From Armatimonadota bacterium (GTDB taxonomy: Bacteria > Armatimonadota > Fimbriimonadia > Fimbriimonadales > Fimbriimonadaceae): a stretch of 64,000 nt of DNA. Shown piece by piece: positions 1-8,118 of the stretch. The notes below the pieces were generated by a model. It did not search any database. It was not told where the DNA came from and saw only the letters and a program-made list of their open reading frames with translations. Location of the stretch: NCBI GenBank assembly GCA_018268315.1, contig JAFDWU010000002.1, positions 597,153-661,152 of the forward strand. The letters are read 5' to 3'. Both the position numbers and the translations under genes were made by a program. Within the stretch, counting starts at the first letter, position 1, and the number at the start of each line of letters is the position of its first letter.

Positions 1-596
1 AGAGCCAGGAGCAGAAATGCTCCCAATCCGAGGAGATAAGGGGCCGCGCCTTGCTCCCGCCGGCGAATTGTCACATCTGGAACCGAAAGGAGAGCCGCCA
101 TGGTCAGGCAGGCGAGCAGGATAAAGGTGTTCGTGAGGTGAGAGCACATCGCGACGGCGCGATAGACGCTATCGTTATGGGCAACTAGCTTAAAGAGCAC
201 CAGGCCCGCGCCCAGAAGCGCTTCCGTGACAGTAAAGAACAGTGCGCCAATTGCCGCCTTTCGCGCCTGGTGGAACTTGGGAAGCTTTGTGATCGCAAAG
301 AGCGCAAGCGCGACTACCAAGATGAGGGCAACGCCCGAAGATGCACGGTGGCTAAATTCGATGATGCGGGTCAGCGTCGCATTTGTGGGAATTACCTGAC
401 CACCGCAGTCAGGCCAGTGGTCGCCGCAGCCGTCACCGGAAAATGTGGCTCGCACATAAGCGCCCCATGCTACAACGCCGACGTTGTAGAGCAGAACGAT
501 CCAAGCGAAGAGGTGGAATTTGCGAAGATTGGAGACAAGATCGCCAGACAAATGCGAACCTGCACCCACTCCTTCTCCACGGACCTTCAGAAACAT
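1..596 (-). CDS. ctaA: Heme A synthase (COX15/CtaA family), 5' part only, runs off the left edge
   Basis: Reading the minus strand from an ATG at 596 gives an uninterrupted frame of about 198 codons to the window edge. After a short cytosolic tail comes a first membrane segment, then the family signature GAYVRATFSGDGCGDHWPDC and, about 25 residues on, the EFSHR motif that carries a heme-ligand histidine. More hydrophobic segments follow, with a second histidine region (CSHLTN). The family inserts in the membrane and oxidises the heme O methyl group to make heme A for aa3-type oxidases. The C-terminal half is outside the window. It lies downstream of tyrS on the same strand with a 147-base gap. 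No clear Shine-Dalgarno precedes the chosen ATG. Confidence 0.85.
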   Translation of the reverse strand, partial: MFLKVRGEGVGAGSHLSGDLVSNLRKFHLFAWIVLLYNVGVVAWGAYVRATFSGDGCGDHWPDCGGQVIPTNATLTRIIEFSHRASSGVALILVVALALFAITKLPKFHQARKAAIGALFFTVTEALLGAGLVLFKLVAHNDSVYRAVAMCSHLTNTFILLACLTMAALLSVPDVTIRRREQGAAPYLLGLGAFLLLA

Positions 597-663
597 CCCT
601 ATTCCAACCCTAAACGACTATACCAAGGTGACGTTGAGCTTTGCTGAAGGGGCGCAAAGCAAC

Positions 664-681
664 TTTCACGAAAAAGTGAAA
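664..681 (-). terminator. Small hairpin between tyrS and ctaA
   Basis: Perfect 6-bp stem (TTTCAC / GTGAAA) with a 6-base loop, 63 bases past the tyrS stop codon. The stem is AT-rich and no strong T-tract follows, so this may be a weak terminator or only a processing site. Confidence 0.3.
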
Positions 682-743
682 CCTCAGTACTGGTGAACTT
701 CATCACCCAGGGTGAATGTCATGGTTTCTAACCACAACAGCGG

Positions 744-1955
744 CTACAGGACCAACTTGCGGAAGTTGTGTTTGCCAACTTTCAGCACTTTGCCAACCAG
801 TTCTTGCACGTGTACCGCTTTGACGGGATCAGAAATCTTTTCGCCGTCAAGAGACACCGCTCCCGCCTCCATCAGCTTGCGCGCTTCGCTGTTGCTCTTG
901 GCTAAACCAAGCGCGGAGATCAGGCTCGGCATCTTCAGGTAGCCATCGATCAATTCCGAAGCGGGGATCGTTGCTTCCGGTGCGTCAACCGGCTGCTTTC
1001 GCTGGCTGAACGTCTCTAGAAAATACTTGTCAGCTTCTTCGGCAGCTTCCGCACTGTGATAGAGGGTGACGAGTTCGCGCGCAATGCGACGCTTGACGTC
1101 CCGCGGATTCAAAGAGCCATCTGCGGCCTGCTTTAGAAGCGCTTTGTATTCGTCTACCGGCACATCTGTGCAGAGTTCGAAGTAGTTCTCCATCACGTGG
1201 TCGGGAATCGACATCGCTTTGCCGTACATGTCGTTCGGCTCTTCTGTGATCGCAATGAAGTTGCCGAGCGATTGCGACATCTTTTCCTTGCCGTCGGTGC
1301 CGAGAAGCAGCGGGCAGAGCATCGCAATCTGCGGCTCCATGTCGTATTGGCCCATCAGGTTCCGGCCAACGAGGATGTTGAACTTCTGATCGTTGCCGCC
1401 CAACTCAATGTCGCAATTTATTGCGATAGAGTCGTATCCCTGGCACAGAGGGTACAGGATTTCATGCATCGCCACCGGCTTATTCTCGTTAAGCCGATTT
1501 GTGAAATCGTCGCGCTCCAGGATGCGCGCAACCGTGTAGCGCGAGGTCAGCCGGATTACGTCCGCGAAATCCATCTTCCCAAGCCAATCGCCGTTGTAAG
1601 TAATTTCAGTCCTGTCGGGGTCGAGAATCTTGTAAACCTGCGTGCTAACCGCCTCAACGTTCCGTTGGACTTCCTCGCGGGTGAGTTGGGGGCGAGTTTT
1701 GCTTTTGCCGCTCGGATCGCCAATTTGGGCAGTAAAGTCTCCGATGATAAGGCAGGCTACGTGGCCGAGCCGCTGGAAATCTCTTAGCTTGCGAAGAACC
1801 ACCGCCCAGCCGAGAGTCACGTGGGCTACGGTAGGATCAACACCCAGCTTGACTCGCAACTGCTTGCCGGACTTGAGGCGCGCCACGAGGTCTTCTTCGC
1901 TGATAATCTCAGTGGTGCCCCGGCGCAGGAAATTAAGCTGATCTTCAATGGTCAT
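744..1955 (-). CDS. tyrS: Tyrosyl-tRNA synthetase
   Basis: 403 residues, the normal bacterial length. It charges tRNA-Tyr in the cytoplasm. The class I nucleotide-binding signature is at residues 45-50 as HVTLGW, where the family usually has HxGH, so the last position is Trp. The second signature is KMSQS at 225-229. The motif GGNDQKFN near 187-193 is the usual tyrosine-binding helix. The last 70 or so residues form an S4 RNA-binding domain (SNSEARKLMEAGAVSLDG). The start is an ATG without an obvious Shine-Dalgarno. The ctaA gene lies downstream on the same strand. Confidence 0.95.
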   Translation of the reverse strand: MTIEDQLNFLRRGTTEIISEEDLVARLKSGKQLRVKLGVDPTVAHVTLGWAVVLRKLRDFQRLGHVACLIIGDFTAQIGDPSGKSKTRPQLTREEVQRNVEAVSTQVYKILDPDRTEITYNGDWLGKMDFADVIRLTSRYTVARILERDDFTNRLNENKPVAMHEILYPLCQGYDSIAINCDIELGGNDQKFNILVGRNLMGQYDMEPQIAMLCPLLLGTDGKEKMSQSLGNFIAITEEPNDMYGKAMSIPDHVMENYFELCTDVPVDEYKALLKQAADGSLNPRDVKRRIARELVTLYHSAEAAEEADKYFLETFSQRKQPVDAPEATIPASELIDGYLKMPSLISALGLAKSNSEARKLMEAGAVSLDGEKISDPVKAVHVQELVGKVLKVGKHNFRKLVL

Positions 1956-2042
1956 GCGGAAGCAAGTAGTTTACTGCCAACGGAATTTTTCAAATCTTTC
2001 AAATGTAACGTTGCGTTTTGAAATCACGTCTTACTTCACGAG

Positions 2043-2732
2043 ATGATTGCAACTATTCCTTTGATGATCGCCCTACTGAGTCCTGCACAAAATACTCAAT
2101 CAGTCCTTTTGCGCCTGAATCCAGGTGATGGCGCTCGGTTTCAGTACCGGCTGCGGGTGGAGCGCCTGAGCGAACATCGATCAGGGGATCTCTACTTTGA
2201 CTGCTCTGTTCGCCAAGAGTCTCCAGACGACATCATGGTAACCGCCACGATTTCGAAACTCGTCGTTAACGGCAAGGATCGCACAGCGGAACTGAGGGCC
2301 AACTCGCGCAATCTTACGGGCAGCCTTGGCTGGAACAGCCTCTCAGCTCGTTCTGGTGGCGAAACCGGCATGAGCATCGACCCAGCAATGGGGCCGCAAC
2401 TCATGGATATCGTCCGGGAAGCAGGGCTGTACTTCGGATTCTTCTTACCAGGCAAGGTTCATGTGGGTTCTGAGTGGCAGGGTATGACCACCGCTTCGGG
2501 AGGTTGCACCTCGGGCAGGTACAAGCTGGCGGGATTCTCTGCGGACGGTCGAAGAGTCCGGCTACAGGTCAATAACATCCGAATGTACAACGGAACCCAA
2601 GTTGGTCCGATGGAGATGGTTGTCGATTTGGCCCACGGCGTTCCGACATCCGTTTCATACCAATTCCGGGAGCACGGCAGTAACAAGCTCAGCCGAATCA
2701 CTCAAACCATGACCTCGTCCAAATGGCGCTAA
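2043..2732 (+). CDS. Secreted protein of unknown function, copy 1 of a tandem pair
   Basis: 229 residues. A short hydrophobic N-terminus (MIATIPLMIALLSPAQ) suggests export. The body aligns along its whole length with the next gene: shared blocks include LRLNPG/LRLQPG, EHR-GDLY, VNGKD-TA, SGGCT/TGGCT, GPM-M--D--HG-PT-VSYQ and NKLSR. The mature part looks all-beta. I do not recognise the family. It is transcribed away from tyrS. The conserved GGC motif in mid-protein (about residues 156-158) may be a structural or disulfide feature. Confidence 0.75.
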   Translation: MIATIPLMIALLSPAQNTQSVLLRLNPGDGARFQYRLRVERLSEHRSGDLYFDCSVRQESPDDIMVTATISKLVVNGKDRTAELRANSRNLTGSLGWNSLSARSGGETGMSIDPAMGPQLMDIVREAGLYFGFFLPGKVHVGSEWQGMTTASGGCTSGRYKLAGFSADGRRVRLQVNNIRMYNGTQVGPMEMVVDLAHGVPTSVSYQFREHGSNKLSRITQTMTSSKWR

Positions 2733-2793
2733 AAACGGGAAATCAGCCACATTCCTGACACCTTTTTGGAGGAGAATGTTATCAAAATAAGAT

Positions 2794-3486
2794 ATGTGTT
2801 TTGAAAAGATTCTCCTCTTCGCCATTTTGGCTGCCCCGCCGCGCCAGCCATCCACATTCCTCCGCTTACAGCCGGGCCCGGGCAGCTCGTTTGTCTATAA
2901 GCTCCACATCGATCGCGTCGATGAGCACCGGACCGGTGATCTCTATGTCTCCTGCAAGGTCCGCCGTAACACCGGAAAGCAGATCGTCATCGATGGCACT
3001 TTGACGAAGTTTGTGATGAATGGGAAGGACCTGACGGCAAAGCTGAAGGGTCATGGCAAGCTAACCGGAACGCTGCCTTATAACGAGCGCTCGGAGCGGA
3101 TTGGAAATCTCGATCCCATGGGGTTCGATCGCACAATCACACCGCAAATGTTTGACCTACTCAAAGAAGTTGGCATCTACTTAGGCAACTATCCCGCCGA
3201 AAAGGTGACGCCTGGCTACGACTGGTCCGGTGAAACAACCGCTACCGGCGGTTGCACCTACTGCGATTACAAGCTGAAGGGCTTCAGCAAGTCACTCGAC
3301 AAGGCTTACCTGGAGGTGACCAACATTCGGCTACGATTTACCGGAGTTCAGGATGGACCGATGACCATGGAGATCGACATGAAGCACGGGATTCCGACTA
3401 CCGTCAGCTACCAAGTGCGATCGCGCCCGGGCAACAAGTTGAGTCGTTTCAAGCAGACCCTAGTCTCCTTCAAACCAGGAAGCTAG
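2794..3486 (+). CDS. Secreted protein of unknown function, copy 2 of a tandem pair
   Basis: 230 residues, paralog of the gene 61 bases upstream, with the same block order. A GGAGGAG sequence lies at 2769-2775, 18 bases before the ATG at 2794; the ATG at 2776 directly after it is closed by a stop four codons later. The signal region (MCFEKILLFAILAAPP) is short. The copy has CTYC in place of the CTSG of copy 1, so a cysteine pair may be specific to it. The 3' end overlaps the convergent DUF1800 gene by four bases. Function unknown. Confidence 0.75.
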   Translation: MCFEKILLFAILAAPPRQPSTFLRLQPGPGSSFVYKLHIDRVDEHRTGDLYVSCKVRRNTGKQIVIDGTLTKFVMNGKDLTAKLKGHGKLTGTLPYNERSERIGNLDPMGFDRTITPQMFDLLKEVGIYLGNYPAEKVTPGYDWSGETTATGGCTYCDYKLKGFSKSLDKAYLEVTNIRLRFTGVQDGPMTMEIDMKHGIPTTVSYQVRSRPGNKLSRFKQTLVSFKPGS

Positions 3487-4847
3487 CAAAGCTGGAATTC
3501 AGGCGATGCAAAGATCAACCGGGCGACCGCCTGCGAGGTTGCGTTTGCATTGTCCACGCCGAGCCGCCCGCCAGAGGCGTGCTCGGCGGCCTGTCTTAGC
3601 TGTTGAATCTTCGAATCAGGAAGCGGGGCATCGAAAATCGAAACCAGCTTGCGCGCAACCCCAGAGGGAGTCGGATCCTCGCGATACAGATCGTATGCTT
3701 GAATTTCGAGCAAGGGGCGCTGGTCTCGGCCGCCAAACAAGCGATCTGCCCACGCGATGCGTTCCACCATCGTTGCCGTAGTAACCCAAGCCTGGCCGTG
3801 TTCCCAGCCGGAGACATCCGGCGGATACATGAGTTGCATGCCCATGCCCTTGAGAGCCTGATTCATCGGCTGAATCCTTCGGATGTTGCCGGCCTCAAGG
3901 AGGTAGCCCCCAAGACCAAGCTGGCGAGCCGAAGCCACGACGAAATCAACGGGAGACTTGTAGATGGCTCGCTCTGCCTTTTCAGAATAGAACTCGTCAG
4001 ACGTCATGATCGCGCGAAGCAGCGCCTTGAGCTCGAGGCCGCTGTCGCGAAATACGCCCGCGAAGTGGTTAACCACTTCAGGCGAGGGGTCGGGGTAGAC
4101 CATCATCTTCCAAAGCTTTTGGGTAATGAACTGGCTTGTCCGCGGATTGTCGCAGAGCATGTTTATGATGTCTTCGCCACCGAAATTGCCGGTTCGGCCA
4201 AAGAACGTCTTCTCGCCATAATCGTGAGCGCGCTCGTTGTATCGAAACGCGGGATAGCCCGGATTTGCCTGGTTCCGCTTGAGGGTCCAGCCGGTGAAGG
4301 CCCTCGCTGACTGCTGGATGTCCTGCTCCGAGTAATTCCCGATCCCGAGCGTGAACAGCTCCATCACTTCTCGAGCAAAGTTCTCGTTCGCCTTGCCCTT
4401 GACGTTGTATTCGTTATCCAGCCAGAAGATCATCGCCGGATCCTGGCTAACTTGCATCAGCAGGGCGCGGAAGTTGCCCGTGGCATTGGTGCGCAGGGTT
4501 TCATTCTGCGTGACCATCATTCCCGGCGCTTTGACCTTTTCTGCGCTGGTTGCGAAGTGGTTGTGCCAGAACAGGGTCATGCGCTCTTGCAGCGGCCGCT
4601 GAGTGCGCACCAGCCTTGCGATCCACCAGCCGATGGCAATCGGCATATTCAGTTTCTTATCGACAGGGGCAATGCCGTTAATGTCGAGGTTAAACCCCTC
4701 GTCTTGCTTGTCGTAGGCAAGGAGCCGCTCTACGGCGCTATTGATCCCACCGCCACCAAGATAGAACTGAACCTCTGCCTCACTAGCCCCCAAACCAAAG
4801 CGCCGAAGTAGGTGAGCGCACTTTTCTTGATCACTTCGCAAAGCCAT
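3483..4847 (-). CDS. DUF1800 family protein
   Basis: 454 residues, complete. Family hallmarks seen: HLLRRFGLGA at the N-terminus, FWHNHFATS near residue 90, REVMELFTLGIGNYSEQDI followed by ARAFTGW, and PDVSGWEHGQAWV in the C-terminal third. DUF1800 proteins are common in Planctomycetota, Armatimonadota and related groups, usually beside a DUF1501 sulfatase-like gene. No DUF1501 partner is present here and no Tat or Sec signal is obvious, so its location is unclear. Biochemical role not established. Confidence 0.9.
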   Translation of the reverse strand: MALRSDQEKCAHLLRRFGLGASEAEVQFYLGGGGINSAVERLLAYDKQDEGFNLDINGIAPVDKKLNMPIAIGWWIARLVRTQRPLQERMTLFWHNHFATSAEKVKAPGMMVTQNETLRTNATGNFRALLMQVSQDPAMIFWLDNEYNVKGKANENFAREVMELFTLGIGNYSEQDIQQSARAFTGWTLKRNQANPGYPAFRYNERAHDYGEKTFFGRTGNFGGEDIINMLCDNPRTSQFITQKLWKMMVYPDPSPEVVNHFAGVFRDSGLELKALLRAIMTSDEFYSEKAERAIYKSPVDFVVASARQLGLGGYLLEAGNIRRIQPMNQALKGMGMQLMYPPDVSGWEHGQAWVTTATMVERIAWADRLFGGRDQRPLLEIQAYDLYREDPTPSGVARKLVSIFDAPLPDSKIQQLRQAAEHASGGRLGVDNANATSQAVARLIFASPEFQLC

Positions 4848-4889
4848 GCAGATACGGACGCAACATCGTTGACAGAGTTCACCGCGCAG

Positions 4890-4926
4890 AAAAAACTGAA
4901 GGCCCCTCCATTACTGGAGCGGCCCT
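4890..4926 (-). terminator. Rho-independent terminator of the DUF5679-like gene
   Basis: On the minus strand a GGCC-G-CTCCA stem closes a GTAA loop with TGGAG-G-GGCC, followed by TTCAG and a run of six T. It lies 30 bases past the stop of the small gene at 4956-5150 and before the DUF1800 gene, separating the two units. Confidence 0.75.
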
Positions 4927-4955
4927 CAAACCCTTTCTCAATGTAAAGTTGGAAT

Positions 4956-5150
4956 TCAGACTTCTTTAGCGGAAGAAGCCTTGTAAACAGCTTCGCTCAC
5001 AAACTTAAAGAGCTGGGTTCCATTGTGGCTTGCAGTGAAGGCGTAGCGAGTTTGCTCGCCGGACTTCGTCTTGCGGACCATTTTCTTCTTCATTACTGAA
5101 GAGTCCGGAACTTCAACGTGTGAACGAGTCTTCAAATTGTAGAACTTCAT
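4956..5150 (-). CDS. 64-residue DUF5679-like miniprotein lacking its cysteines
   Basis: Short basic protein beginning MKFYNLKTRSHVEVPD and ending in an NGTQLFKF block. The pattern matches the DUF5679 zinc-ribbon fold as I know it (YCxKCR..VE at the start, CPxCGTKxFRI at the end), but all four metal-binding cysteines are replaced: NxxT in the first pair and A-S-H-N in the second. A well-formed terminator follows and the start ATG is preceded by an AGGAGGGACGA Shine-Dalgarno, so it is probably a strongly expressed real gene. Role unknown; the basic composition would allow nucleic-acid or ribosome binding. The family link is inference. Confidence 0.7.
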   Translation of the reverse strand: MKFYNLKTRSHVEVPDSSVMKKKMVRKTKSGEQTRYAFTASHNGTQLFKFVSEAVYKASSAKEV

Positions 5151-5309
5151 TCGTCCCTCCTATGATTCAGATTCTAGTTCATCTGAACCTAAGACCTATT
5201 CTTCCGCTTAACCTACCGGGTTGTCAAGGAATTTGGAGAAAAAACTAACTTAGGTTGAAATTTAATCGAAGAAGTTTTGGTGTTTCCCTTGCATGTTCTT
5301 TGCGTTTAT

Positions 5310-5327
5310 GTCGCAATTTTGTGCGAC
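5310..5327. promoter_or_regulatory. Perfect dyad in the divergent promoter region of the Fur-family gene
   Basis: GTCGCA and TGCGAC are separated by six bases (ATTTTG). The dyad lies 90 bases upstream of the Fur-family start, in a 266-base divergent intergenic region that otherwise holds AT-rich, promoter-like sequence. It does not look like a classical Fur, Zur or PerR box. A binding site for an unidentified regulator is possible. Confidence 0.4.
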
Positions 5328-5416
5328 TCTGAACCTATGCGTTAAAAAGATGCTATGGTTTTTGATCAAAATAGAGAACAAAGAGCATAGTCAAGAGACT
5401 CTAAACAGCAATAACG

Positions 5417-5914
5417 ATGAAAGAGAGAACACCCAGCGATCCTCGCCTCACCGGTCACAACGGGGTTGAGGAAGCAATTGCCTACGAAGAACGCTCATTA
5501 GCCGAGCTTAGAAAGGCCCGATATCGCATCACGATGCCTAAGGTGCAAGTGATTCGAGCACTCGCCGATACTGAGACTGCCCTGAGCGCTTATGCCATCC
5601 ACGACAAAGTCATCCGCGCCGGCGGCAAGATTGACGTTGTCAGCGTCTATCGAATCCTAACAACGCTCGAAGAGCTTGGCCTCATCTGCCGAATTGGCGT
5701 GGTGAACGGCTACTTCCCTTCGCGCTTGTCTGGCTCGACCCGTCACCGATCAGAAATGGTTGTTTGCGAGCGCTGCGGCCACGTCACCCAACTGGAAGCT
5801 CCCGAAATGGTCATCTCTGCCCTTGAAAAGCAAGCGGCCGAAGCTGGCCTAACGCCGAACACCATCCGGATTGAGATGGTTTCGACTACCTGCCCGCAAT
5901 GCAAAGGTAAGTAG
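5417..5914 (+). CDS. Fur/Zur/PerR family transcriptional regulator
   Basis: 165 residues. An N-terminal winged helix (residues about 40-90, with VYRILTTLEELGLI as recognition helix and wing) is followed by a dimerisation domain. Two structural-zinc pairs are present: CERCG in mid-domain and CPQC at the very C-terminus. The usual HHxHxxC regulatory-metal motif is reduced to RHRSEMVVC, so the sensing site differs from typical Fur. Metal or peroxide specificity cannot be read from the sequence. It is divergent from the small DUF5679-like gene and followed by a strong bidirectional terminator. Confidence 0.88.
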   Translation: MKERTPSDPRLTGHNGVEEAIAYEERSLAELRKARYRITMPKVQVIRALADTETALSAYAIHDKVIRAGGKIDVVSVYRILTTLEELGLICRIGVVNGYFPSRLSGSTRHRSEMVVCERCGHVTQLEAPEMVISALEKQAAEAGLTPNTIRIEMVSTTCPQCKGK

Positions 5915-5940
5915 AAGCAAACAGCACATCCTAGATTAAA

Positions 5941-5963
5941 TAGGCTCCCGGAATCCGGGAGCC
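5941..5963. terminator. Bidirectional terminator between the Fur-family gene and htrA
   Basis: TAGGCTCCCGG and CCGGGAGCCTA pair perfectly across a loop of one to three bases. TATTCTTTT follows on the plus strand and TATTTAAT on the minus strand, so it can serve both convergent genes. Confidence 0.85.
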
Positions 5964-5995
5964 TATTCTTTTGTATCGTCGCTTGCGGTTTCGCT

Positions 5996-7594
5996 TTAGC
6001 GAAGCACGGAACCGATCGTTGTTGAACTGATCTTCGTGCCGGAGCCGTCTGGGCTGAAGCGCGAGAACTTCATCTGCACCTTGTCTCCCCACTTCATTGC
6101 TTGGACGCGAGACGAGACGTCAGAGCTCTTCCTCACGGATTGCCCATTGAACTCCTCAATCAAGTCGCCGGTGCGGATACCGTAGTTCCACGCTGGGGAT
6201 CCCGGCTCAACTTTAACCACGAGGGCGCCGTTCGCTCCCGGAGGAATCGAATAGTGCGAGCGCACATCACTGGTAACGTCGAGGAGGGTCACCCCAAGCC
6301 TAGCCGGCCCGCTTCGCTGAACCCTCGGTGCGTTCGGCGTATCCTGGAAGCCCTTAAGCCCAGGAACATCGAGGTCATCCGGCAGCTGATCCTTGAACTG
6401 CTTTCGCATCTTATCAAGGTCGCCGTCCGATTCCGGGTCCTGCGGCACTTGCGGAGTTGGCGCCAACTTCGCTGCAATCGCGTCAGCATCGCCGAGCTTG
6501 ACCGTCACCACGTTGCGGTTACCGCCGCGCAGCGTTTCCAATTTGACTTGATCGCCAGGGCTGAACTTCAAGAGTTCGTCGCGGAGACCGGTTTGATCCT
6601 TGATCGTAGTATCGTTGATGCGAAGGAGGACGTCCCCTTCCTTAATCCCAGCCTTCGCTGAAGGACCGTCGTTGATGATCGTGCGGACCACTACGCCGCC
6701 ATCGATATTCAATTCCTTCTGCCGATATTCCTTCACGTCCTCGGGAACGAGGCCGAGGGCAGGTCGATCAAGCTTGCCCTTGGTGATGAGCTTGTCGGCG
6801 ATCAGGTGAGCCTGGTTGCCGGGGATCGCAAAACCGATTCCGTTGCTGCCAAGCCCGTTCTGCGAGTAGATCGACGTGTTAATGCCGATGACCTTGCCGT
6901 CCGAGTTGATGAGCGGACCGCCGGAATTACCCATATTGATCGGCGTATCGGTCTGAATCAGAGTCGGATACACGCGATTTCCAATCTGATTTGCGCGCTC
7001 AAGCGCACTTACGTGGCCGATCGTCACAGAATTCTCGAATCCGAACGGAGAACCGATCGCCATCGAGAACTGGCCGGGCTTAACCTGGGAGGAATCCGCA
7101 AATTCAAGGCTCGGGAGATTCTTGGCGTCGATCTTTACGATCGCGATATCATTATTCTCTGCTCGGATGACCTTGCCAGGAAATTCTCGGCCGTCGTGGA
7201 GGATCACCGTGACTTTGTCAAAGCCGCCAACAACGTGATCGTTGGTGACGATGTAACCATCGCTGCGGTAGATAAAGCCTGACCCCTGTCCACCAACCTG
7301 TACTTGGTGCTGGAAGAGGTCTGACCGCTTACCTTCAGACATGATGTGCACAACCGCCTCAGTTGCGTACTGTGCTAGAGAAGAAACGGAGGCATCCAGA
7401 TTCTTCAGCGTCGCCAATCCTTCATTGACCGACGGATTCGCCGTGGTTGCCGCAGTTTGACGGAACGAAGCAACCGGCGATTGCGCTACAGCTTGCGATG
7501 GCCTAAAGCCATTCGACATCGAGACCATCGTCCCAGCGCCAAGCACAACGCCGGCAAGGAGAGTGCCGATTGCAAACGTGTTGGGTGATTTCAT
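5996..7594 (-). CDS. degP: HtrA/DegP-type serine protease with two PDZ domains
   Basis: 532 residues. An N-terminal hydrophobic segment (about 7-26) acts as signal peptide or anchor, so the protein is periplasmic. The trypsin-like triad is visible: His in TNDHVVGG, Asp in NNDIAIVKID and Ser in MGNSGGPL. Two PDZ domains follow, one around VVVRTIINDGPSAKAGI and one around LVVKVEPGSPAWNYGI. The family degrades or refolds misfolded envelope proteins. It is the last gene of the sigma/anti-sigma/protease module on the minus strand and has its own candidate ECF promoter at 7622-7651, matching the one before the sigma gene. An AAAGGAAT ribosome-binding site precedes the ATG. Confidence 0.93.
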   Translation of the reverse strand: MKSPNTFAIGTLLAGVVLGAGTMVSMSNGFRPSQAVAQSPVASFRQTAATTANPSVNEGLATLKNLDASVSSLAQYATEAVVHIMSEGKRSDLFQHQVQVGGQGSGFIYRSDGYIVTNDHVVGGFDKVTVILHDGREFPGKVIRAENNDIAIVKIDAKNLPSLEFADSSQVKPGQFSMAIGSPFGFENSVTIGHVSALERANQIGNRVYPTLIQTDTPINMGNSGGPLINSDGKVIGINTSIYSQNGLGSNGIGFAIPGNQAHLIADKLITKGKLDRPALGLVPEDVKEYRQKELNIDGGVVVRTIINDGPSAKAGIKEGDVLLRINDTTIKDQTGLRDELLKFSPGDQVKLETLRGGNRNVVTVKLGDADAIAAKLAPTPQVPQDPESDGDLDKMRKQFKDQLPDDLDVPGLKGFQDTPNAPRVQRSGPARLGVTLLDVTSDVRSHYSIPPGANGALVVKVEPGSPAWNYGIRTGDLIEEFNGQSVRKSSDVSSRVQAMKWGDKVQMKFSRFSPDGSGTKISSTTIGSVLR

Positions 7595-7621
7595 ATTTCG
7601 TAATTCCTTTCGCTAATTTTG

Positions 7622-7651
7622 GTTAACTTTGACCCTGATTGAATAGTTCCC
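7622..7651 (-). promoter_or_regulatory. Candidate ECF-sigma promoter of degP
   Basis: On the minus strand GGGAAC is followed after exactly 18 bases by GTTAAC, and the degP ATG is 28 bases further on. The GGAAC-type -35 with a TAAC-containing -10 is typical of ECF sigma promoters. The same arrangement lies upstream of the adjacent sigma gene. Confidence 0.55.
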
Positions 7652-7701
7652 GAATTGGGCCGCCTTTAGTCCAACAATCCCGAGCCTCGATGCAACGAGT
7701 G

Positions 7702-8118
7702 CTAGTGGTCTTGGTCAGATGGTGAAGACTTGCCAGGCGTCGCCAATTCCAGCGAATTGGTTTGCTGGACGTCCATCTGGTCGCCTGGTTTTGCAGGCGC
7801 AGGATTTCGCCAGAAGAAGAATCCCCCCGCAGAGGCCGCTGCTGCTATGGCTACCAAACCTAGCGAGCGAAAGCGGGACCTATCGGCCCTCACACGCTTC
7901 TCAGCGTGCAGCGCAACAAGCAAGTTACGCTCGAAGGTCGGGGAAGGTTCAGGGGACGACAAATTCATGGATAACAGCTTAACGGTTCGCAGTTCTTCAA
8001 ATTCCTGCGCGCACCGCGGACACCTTGAGATGTGCTTTCGAATGAGGATCATGTGCATGCCTGGAAGCTCCTGATCCAGGTAGGCGCTCATGTAGCTGCT
8101 GGCGAGACTACAGTTCAT
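7702..8118 (-). CDS. Membrane anti-sigma factor with zinc-finger (ZAS) domain
   Basis: 138 residues. The N-terminus holds the anti-sigma zinc motif HisX3CysX2Cys (KHISRCPRC, about residues 28-36). A single membrane helix (about 88-104, LGLVAIAAAASAGGFFFW) separates it from a short extracytoplasmic tail rich in Pro, Asp and Gln. The family binds and silences its ECF sigma factor until proteolysis releases it. Its start overlaps the end of the upstream sigma gene by 11 bases, so translation is probably coupled. The degP gene follows 107 bases downstream. Confidence 0.88.
   Translation of the reverse strand: MNCSLASSYMSAYLDQELPGMHMILIRKHISRCPRCAQEFEELRTVKLLSMNLSSPEPSPTFERNLLVALHAEKRVRADRSRFRSLGLVAIAAAASAGGFFFWRNPAPAKPGDQMDVQQTNSLELATPGKSSPSDQDH

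Noticed and set aside
270-647. 125-codon plus-strand frame at the left edge
   Set aside because: The minus strand encodes a clear heme A synthase over the same bases.
1197-1787. 196-codon frame opposite tyrS
   Set aside because: Antisense shadow of the synthetase gene.
4956-5150. Possible bL33- or bL28-type ribosomal protein
   Set aside because: Length and charge fit, but the sequence blocks agree better with the DUF5679 layout and no ribosomal signature is present.
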